Assembly (NCBI GenBank): GCA_015661985.1
Contig: DQVB01000188.1
Coordinates: forward strand, 1-10,270
Origin: Planctomycetota bacterium
GTDB lineage: Bacteria > Planctomycetota > Planctomycetia > Pirellulales > Thermoguttaceae
Length of the DNA: 10,270 nt
Direction of reading: 5' to 3'
A program made the position numbers and the translations under genes. The first letter of the stretch is position 1; the number at the start of each line of letters is the position of its first letter. The notes under the pieces were generated by a model that saw only the letters and a program-made list of their open reading frames with translations, was not told the DNA's origin and did not search any database. Positions 6,685 through 10,270 of this stretch are shown piece after piece.

Positions 6685-7896
6685 TTAAATGGAAAGGGGC
6701 AACTCGACCTGCACCCGGGTGCCTTCGCCCGGGCGGCTGTCGATCTCCGCCCGACCTCCCAACAGCCGTGCGCGGTCGCGGATGCCCCGTAACCCGAAAC
6801 GGTCGGGCGGCACCGCTGCGGGGTCGAAGCCGACCCCCCAATCTTCGACTCGGATCGACAACTTGCCCCCCGATTGTTTCACTTCAACCACTATCCGCTC
6901 ACTGCCGCTGTGGCGCACGGCGTTGTTGAGTGATTCCTGCACCAGTCGGAAAGCCGTACGCTCCAGGCTCGACGACAGCCGCTGCACAGGAACATCCCAC
7001 CTCAGCTCTACCCGCTTACCCGTGCGCTGGGTCACGTCACCGACCAAGTACTGGAGGGCTTCCCGCAAGCCCGATTCCTCCAGCGCGGGCGGGCTCAGCC
7101 CGCCGATCAGCCTGCGGGCATCGTCGATGCTGCGGCGAAGCGAATCTATCCCAGACTGCAATACGTTCCGCGCCTCCCCCGGCTGCTTCTCAATCAACCC
7201 CTCAAAGGACTGGAGGCGGAATAGCGCGGCCGTCAAGTTCTGGATCAACCCGTCATGGATCTCGTAAGCCAACAGCCGTCGTTCCCGCTCGTACAGCTCC
7301 ACAAGGCGTCTCAAAGCCTCGCTTGGATCACCAGGCCTCGGGCCCTTCTCACCAGGCTGGCCACCTCCAGGCCCCTGACCGGCCAGCTCCGGTATGGCCG
7401 GGCCCGTCTCTCTGGAGGGGCCGTCGTTGGGCCGCTCAGACGCCGTCGCCAGCCGGGAGACTTCCGCATCTCGAGCGGTGGCCCCCGGCCCCCATGCGGC
7501 CAGTCTGGATTCGAGGCGCTCCGCAGAAGCCCCTTTCAAACCCCGCTCGACTCTGTCCAGCCGACACTTCAAGGCCACACGGTCCTGAGGATCCATGACC
7601 CAGTCGTCTACGCCGCAACCTAACAGGACGGGCCACCGGTCCAGCGTTTCGGGGTCCACCAAGGCCAACAAGAAAGATCTGCGACCCTTGGTCAACTGCC
7701 GCAACTGTCGGCACAGCTCCACCTTCTCCGGCCCCCCGTTCCGAAGGTCGACAATCGCCACCGGACACTCCGGCACCGAGGCTCCCGATCTGGCCTCTGC
7801 CTCGGAAATCACCACCACATCGTGCCCGCCCCGCCGAAGTGCCTCCGGAAGCTGCTCCCGTACAGCTTCGTCGTCAGTCGCTAAGAGTACTTTCAT
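6685..7896 (-). CDS. NarL-type soluble histidine kinase with degenerate receiver domain
   Basis: With ATG at 7896 the protein has 403 residues. Residues 1-120 are a receiver fold (MKVLLATDDEAV): acidic pair Asp8/Asp9 and a possible phospho-acceptor Asp50 (AIVDLRNGG) are present. The conserved switch Lys is Asp102 (WVMDP in place of the usual xxKP), so normal receiver switching is doubtful. A Gly/Pro/Glu-rich linker (about 122-190) follows. HisKA_3 has the phospho-acceptor His214 in AYEIHDGLIQNL, and the HATPase domain has an N box with Glu321/Asn325 (QESLNNAVRH), DWGVGF at 352-357 and GLRGIRDRA at 368-376. No membrane segment is seen, so it should act in the cytoplasm. A TTG 66 nt earlier would add residues unrelated to the receiver; ATG at 7905 is also possible. 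The chosen ATG has GAGG 9 nt upstream. No partner response regulator is adjacent, and the signal is unknown. Confidence 0.88.
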   Translation of the reverse strand: MKVLLATDDEAVREQLPEALRRGGHDVVVISEAEARSGASVPECPVAIVDLRNGGPEKVELCRQLRQLTKGRRSFLLALVDPETLDRWPVLLGCGVDDWVMDPQDRVALKCRLDRVERGLKGASAERLESRLAAWGPGATARDAEVSRLATASERPNDGPSRETGPAIPELAGQGPGGGQPGEKGPRPGDPSEALRRLVELYERERRLLAYEIHDGLIQNLTAALFRLQSFEGLIEKQPGEARNVLQSGIDSLRRSIDDARRLIGGLSPPALEESGLREALQYLVGDVTQRTGKRVELRWDVPVQRLSSSLERTAFRLVQESLNNAVRHSGSERIVVEVKQSGGKLSIRVEDWGVGFDPAAVPPDRFGLRGIRDRARLLGGRAEIDSRPGEGTRVQVELPLSI

Positions 7897-8253
7897 GGGT
7901 GGCATCCTCGATCCCCCCAGCGGCACAAGTGGCTTGAAGGCCAACCAACAGGAACTACTCAATCGGCGAGCGAACGTGTCTCCAAATGTGCTGTTCTACC
8001 TTGTATTATACTCCAGCCACTCCCATGGGCAAGACCAAGGCCTCCGCTCCATCGGGGGGTAATGAGCTCATAAGCCCGCAGCTAGCTAGATCGTGCACCC
8101 CTCTGGCGGGTGGGGGGGCGGAATACTCGAGATCCAGAAACACGCGTTGCGTCCTTCAAGCCACCCTGACAATGCAAAACACATTTCACAAAGACTGTGG
8201 TTGCGGAGAAGAAACGATGCTTTAGGCGTAATGGCGTGCACAGAGGTGCTGTA
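7897..8253. other. Intergenic region between DUF1573 and kinase genes
   Basis: These 357 nt contain the kinase promoter and its roughly 100-nt leader. Near the DUF1573 3' side there is a CACCC/GGGTG stem with a 7-nt loop (8096-8112), but no T-run follows on the minus strand, so no intrinsic terminator is called. I see no supported gene in this stretch. Confidence 0.5.
8005..8032 (-). promoter_or_regulatory. Sigma70-type promoter of the histidine kinase gene
   Basis: On the minus strand TTGCCC (8032-8027) and a perfect TATAAT (8010-8005) are 16 nt apart. Transcription would start near 7998, giving a leader of about 100 nt before the ATG at 7896. The match stands out in this GC-rich sequence and implies that the kinase is transcribed independently of the DUF1573 gene. 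Confidence 0.65.
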
Positions 8254-9243
8254 TCATTTCTCCTCCCGGACAACGGCCAACGCGGTCACCTCGGTTGGCT
8301 GCTGTTCCACGTCCGTTCGGATGCGAACCACCTCCACCACTTTCCCCGCCTCGCGCGGGGCAGTGAATGTGACGGGGATCACATGGATCGGCCTGGGTGA
8401 GCTGTCTTCGGCCAATTGGGCTCGTACAGAGTCGTGTTGGCTCTCCACGGCAAGCACCCGAAACGGCCCTTTGCTGCGCACCACCAGCTGCCGAGTGACC
8501 CGTTGGCCCGGCCGGAATACGCCCAAGAATAACGTGGTCGGACTGACCATCACCGTGGGGCACACGCGCCCGTCTACTTGTATCGGGATGAACCTGCCCC
8601 GACGGTCGTTAGTCTGCAAGATGATCCGGTCCCGGAAATAGCCCGTGGGGGCTGTGGCGGCCAGTCGCACACGGATCTTGTAGCGGACTCGTCCCGGCCC
8701 CTTGTTGGCCGCCACAACCTCAGCCGACAGGTGAGGGTTGCTGCTGATCACCTGACCAACGCGCCAGTCGTAAGTGCCGTAGCGCGTCACGTCAACCGTC
8801 TTTTCGACCGCCGTGCCCCGCTCCACCTCGCCAAAATCCACACCCGGTGGCTCCATCACCACGTCGGCACGGATGTAGCCCTTCACATGGAGCTGCACAG
8901 TGGCAGGATAGGGTTTGTCCAAGCGGACGGTGATCGTCACGGCACGCTGCCCTCGGAATCGCAGGGTGTCAAGGGTGGCGCCGATCGCTCCCTTTTCGTA
9001 GGTTTTCAAATAGGGGTTCTTGATCCGCACACTTATGCAAGAACAGCTGGGTGTGGCGCTGGCCACGCGGACGTCCTGGATGTAGATGTTTTTGAAAACA
9101 AACTCGTACTCAGCCCGCGCTGCCCGAGCCACTGTCCCGAAATCATGACTGCGCGTGGCAAACAGCTTCTCGGCCCAGGGAGTAGCCCACGCCGGCGTCC
9201 AAACCCCAAGAACCGCCAACCACAGCAGCAACAGACACCTCAT
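8254..9243 (-). CDS. Exported DUF1573 / Ig-like domain protein
   Basis: The 329-residue protein begins with a signal peptide: MRC, a hydrophobic core rich in Leu/Val/Trp, and a likely cut after AWA at residue 20. Residues 32-123 show the DUF1573 pattern, opening with HDFGTV (33-38) and carrying SCSC (Cys67 and Cys69) at the place where the family has a Cys-x-Cys. Residues about 135-225 (VDFGEVERGTAV) and 238-326 (LFLGVFRPGQRV) look like two further beta-sandwich domains of similar design, so this is probably a three-domain string of Ig/ASH-like folds. Such proteins are abundant in planctomycetes, usually exported and of unknown function. The start has a strong ribosome binding site. The next gene upstream also looks extracellular or envelope-associated, but the 365-nt gap does not establish an operon. 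Function is not assigned. Confidence 0.85.
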   Translation of the reverse strand: MRCLLLLWLAVLGVWTPAWATPWAEKLFATRSHDFGTVARAARAEYEFVFKNIYIQDVRVASATPSCSCISVRIKNPYLKTYEKGAIGATLDTLRFRGQRAVTITVRLDKPYPATVQLHVKGYIRADVVMEPPGVDFGEVERGTAVEKTVDVTRYGTYDWRVGQVISSNPHLSAEVVAANKGPGRVRYKIRVRLAATAPTGYFRDRIILQTNDRRGRFIPIQVDGRVCPTVMVSPTTLFLGVFRPGQRVTRQLVVRSKGPFRVLAVESQHDSVRAQLAEDSSPRPIHVIPVTFTAPREAGKVVEVVRIRTDVEQQPTEVTALAVVREEK

Positions 9244-9250
9244 GGCCAGT

Positions 9251-9258
9251 CTCCTTCC
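9251..9258 (-). promoter_or_regulatory. Strong ribosome binding site of the DUF1573 gene
   Basis: GGAAGGAG on the minus strand is followed by a 7-nt spacer and ATG at 9243-9241. It is the clearest Shine-Dalgarno sequence in the window and supports this start. Confidence 0.7.
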
Positions 9259-9266
9259 TTTGTCTC

Positions 9267-9296
9267 AATCTCCCCGAAGGCGCACTTCCTTGTCAA
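9267..9296 (-). promoter_or_regulatory. Possible promoter with perfect -35 box before DUF1573 gene
   Basis: TTGACA (9296-9291) is a perfect -35 hexamer, but the best -10 candidate 18 nt on, GAGATT (9272-9267), matches only three of six positions and would leave a leader of some 15 nt. The -35 box lies inside a small palindrome, CCTTG-T-CAAGG on the plus strand (9288-9298), which could bind a regulator. The call is tentative. Confidence 0.25.
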
Positions 9297-9608
9297 GGGA
9301 CACGCAATAACAAGCAGGCGCATCACCTGAAGCTTCCGGGAGAATGCTCGAACACCCCGTAGAGCCGGTGCAGCGGCCCCGATCTTCCCGGGCTCACCAA
9401 TCCCTCTGCGTTGCCATGGCTTCCAAGTCGAGCGCGGCCTGCGATCCCCGCGCCGCGGTGACCGTCGGCAGGTCTCCAGCCTCGCTGTCCGCCCGCCTCA
9501 CAGCACGCCGGCGCGCAGCGGCTTTTCTCGGGCCACCATGGACGAGGTTCCCCGGACAGGCCTCCACCGGACGAAGAAGGAGCGGCCACAGGTCGCCGTC
9601 GTTGGTAA

Positions 9609-10270
9609 TCAGAACTTGATCACACCGCGGGCTCGGAGCTCCAGGGCAAGCCTCAACATCTCGATCATCGCCGGCGTGTAGCGGCAGCCGACGTCGCCCC
9701 CGTCCGAGGCCCGGCCCCGGCAAGGGCTGGTCGGGCCTAATCGATAGTCAAACCCTTGCGGATTCACGAACTGGGGATCGCCTCTGAAACACGCTTTGCC
9801 CGGTTTCGCAGCCAGCCGGACCGGGGGGTCGCCGTACAAGTTGCAATGGTCAAGCAGGACGGGGAATTCTTGCGACGAGACGGTGGGCAGGATGCAGTCC
9901 GTGAACCTGTTGCCACCTCCTCCGACACCAACGGCTGGGGCGACGACAGTACAGCCACGCCAACTGCTCTGGGGAACGGTCGGTATGTTTTTGCTGGCGC
10001 ACAGCAGAGTATTCTCGAGCTTGGCACCAGGTGTCTCAAATCTGAGCAACCCAAAGAAGAAGCTGTCTCTGATGGATGATCCGCCCAGCGGCCGTGCCTC
10101 ACCGGCAACAACACATGCCTCCATGTGGACCACGGGGTAGGCGAGAGAGAATTGGCGACTGGTGTAGACAATACAATGTCGCAAACGCACAGATGGTGCC
10201 TCGACGACAATGCAACATGGGTTAGAGGCCGAGGGTACAGCGTGCGACAACACCATACGTTCGACAAGAA
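9609..10270 (-). CDS. C-terminal part of a right-handed beta-helix repeat protein
   Basis: The frame stays open through the right edge, so the true start lies outside; 219 residues are visible, ending at TGA 9611-9609. The segment has short repeating beta-strand rungs (CIVYTSRQF, SFFFGLLRF, NTLLCASKN, NRFTDCILP, LLDHCNLYG), as in pectate-lyase-like parallel beta-helices. It closes with the cap often found after such helices: DPQFVNP, YRLGPTSPCRG and SDGGDVGCRY, then a short helix (EMLRLALELRARGVIKF). In this superfamily the fold serves polysaccharide lyases, adhesins and many uncharacterised planctomycete surface proteins; the visible part has no assignable catalytic residues. An in-frame ATG at 10256 lies in mid-domain and is unlikely to be the start. 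Location (exported or not) cannot be judged without the N terminus. Confidence 0.75.
   Translation of the reverse strand, partial: LVERMVLSHAVPSASNPCCIVVEAPSVRLRHCIVYTSRQFSLAYPVVHMEACVVAGEARPLGGSSIRDSFFFGLLRFETPGAKLENTLLCASKNIPTVPQSSWRGCTVVAPAVGVGGGGNRFTDCILPTVSSQEFPVLLDHCNLYGDPPVRLAAKPGKACFRGDPQFVNPQGFDYRLGPTSPCRGRASDGGDVGCRYTPAMIEMLRLALELRARGVIKF

Larger units (their letters stand above)
9244..9608. other. Intergenic region between beta-helix and DUF1573 genes
   Basis: Apart from the ribosome binding site and weak promoter at the DUF1573 end, nothing functional is evident in these 365 nt. Open frames occur on both strands but show Arg/Pro/Gly-rich chance composition, no recognisable domain and no ribosome binding site. 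No terminator is seen after the beta-helix stop codon. Confidence 0.45.

Noticed and set aside
7897..7962. N-terminal extension of the kinase from TTG at 7962
   Set aside because: It adds 22 residues unlike a receiver start, uses a rare start codon and has no clear ribosome binding site; the fold begins naturally at the ATG at 7896.
8096..8112. Terminator for the DUF1573 gene
   Set aside because: The CACCC/GGGTG stem is short and has no T-run on the minus strand, so it does not meet the pattern of an intrinsic terminator.
9394..9723. A 109-codon minus-strand frame overlapping the end of the beta-helix gene
   Set aside because: It overlaps the well-supported C-terminal cap of the beta-helix in another frame, and its product is Arg/Ala/Gly-rich without motifs.

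Overview
The window looks like a chromosomal segment of a GC-rich planctomycete, probably Pirellulales and perhaps a Thermogutta-like organism. The grounds are gene content and style, not a search: a large TPR protein with an embedded C39-like domain, a fused alpha/beta 2-oxo acid dehydrogenase E1, a secreted DUF1573 protein and a parallel beta-helix protein. All six recognisable genes lie on the minus strand, so transcription runs from the right edge to the left. No tRNA, rRNA, insertion sequence, phage gene or CRISPR array was seen.

Layout in transcription order. (1) 10270-9609: C-terminal end of a right-handed beta-helix repeat protein, cut by the window edge. (2) 9243-8254: exported protein with DUF1573/Ig-like domains. 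(3) 7896-6685: soluble NarL-type histidine kinase with a degenerate N-terminal receiver, preceded by the best promoter in the window (TTGCCC-N16-TATAAT). (4) 6190-4076: alpha/beta-fused E1 of a 2-oxo acid dehydrogenase. (5) 4072-2756: lipoyl domain fused to a FabH-type ketoacyl-ACP synthase III (KAS III), starting 3 nt after the E1 stop. (6) 2520 to the left edge: 840 visible residues of a TPR - C39 peptidase-like - TPR protein, with a GTG start.

The most interesting unit is genes 4 and 5. A normal complex passes the acyl group from E1 to the lipoyl arm of E2, then to CoA, and FabH later picks up acyl-CoA. Here no E2 catalytic domain or E3 is present in the window, and the only lipoyl domain sits on the condensing enzyme itself. 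The KAS domain keeps its Cys-His-Asn triad and the basic ACP-facing residues. By hand alignment to E. coli FabH, three residues expected to contact the CoA adenine are replaced (W32 to Y, R36 to V, R151 to Q). This suggests a CoA-free route from 2-oxo acid via acyl-lipoyl to KAS III and malonyl-ACP, starting (perhaps branched-chain) fatty acid or polyketide synthesis. The two genes are also in the same reading frame, separated only by TAG and one codon.

Non-coding stretches over 300 bases are 6191-6684 (hairpins and a repeated AAAAGCCC motif), 7897-8253 (kinase promoter and leader) and 9244-9608 (little beyond a ribosome binding site and a possible -35 box).
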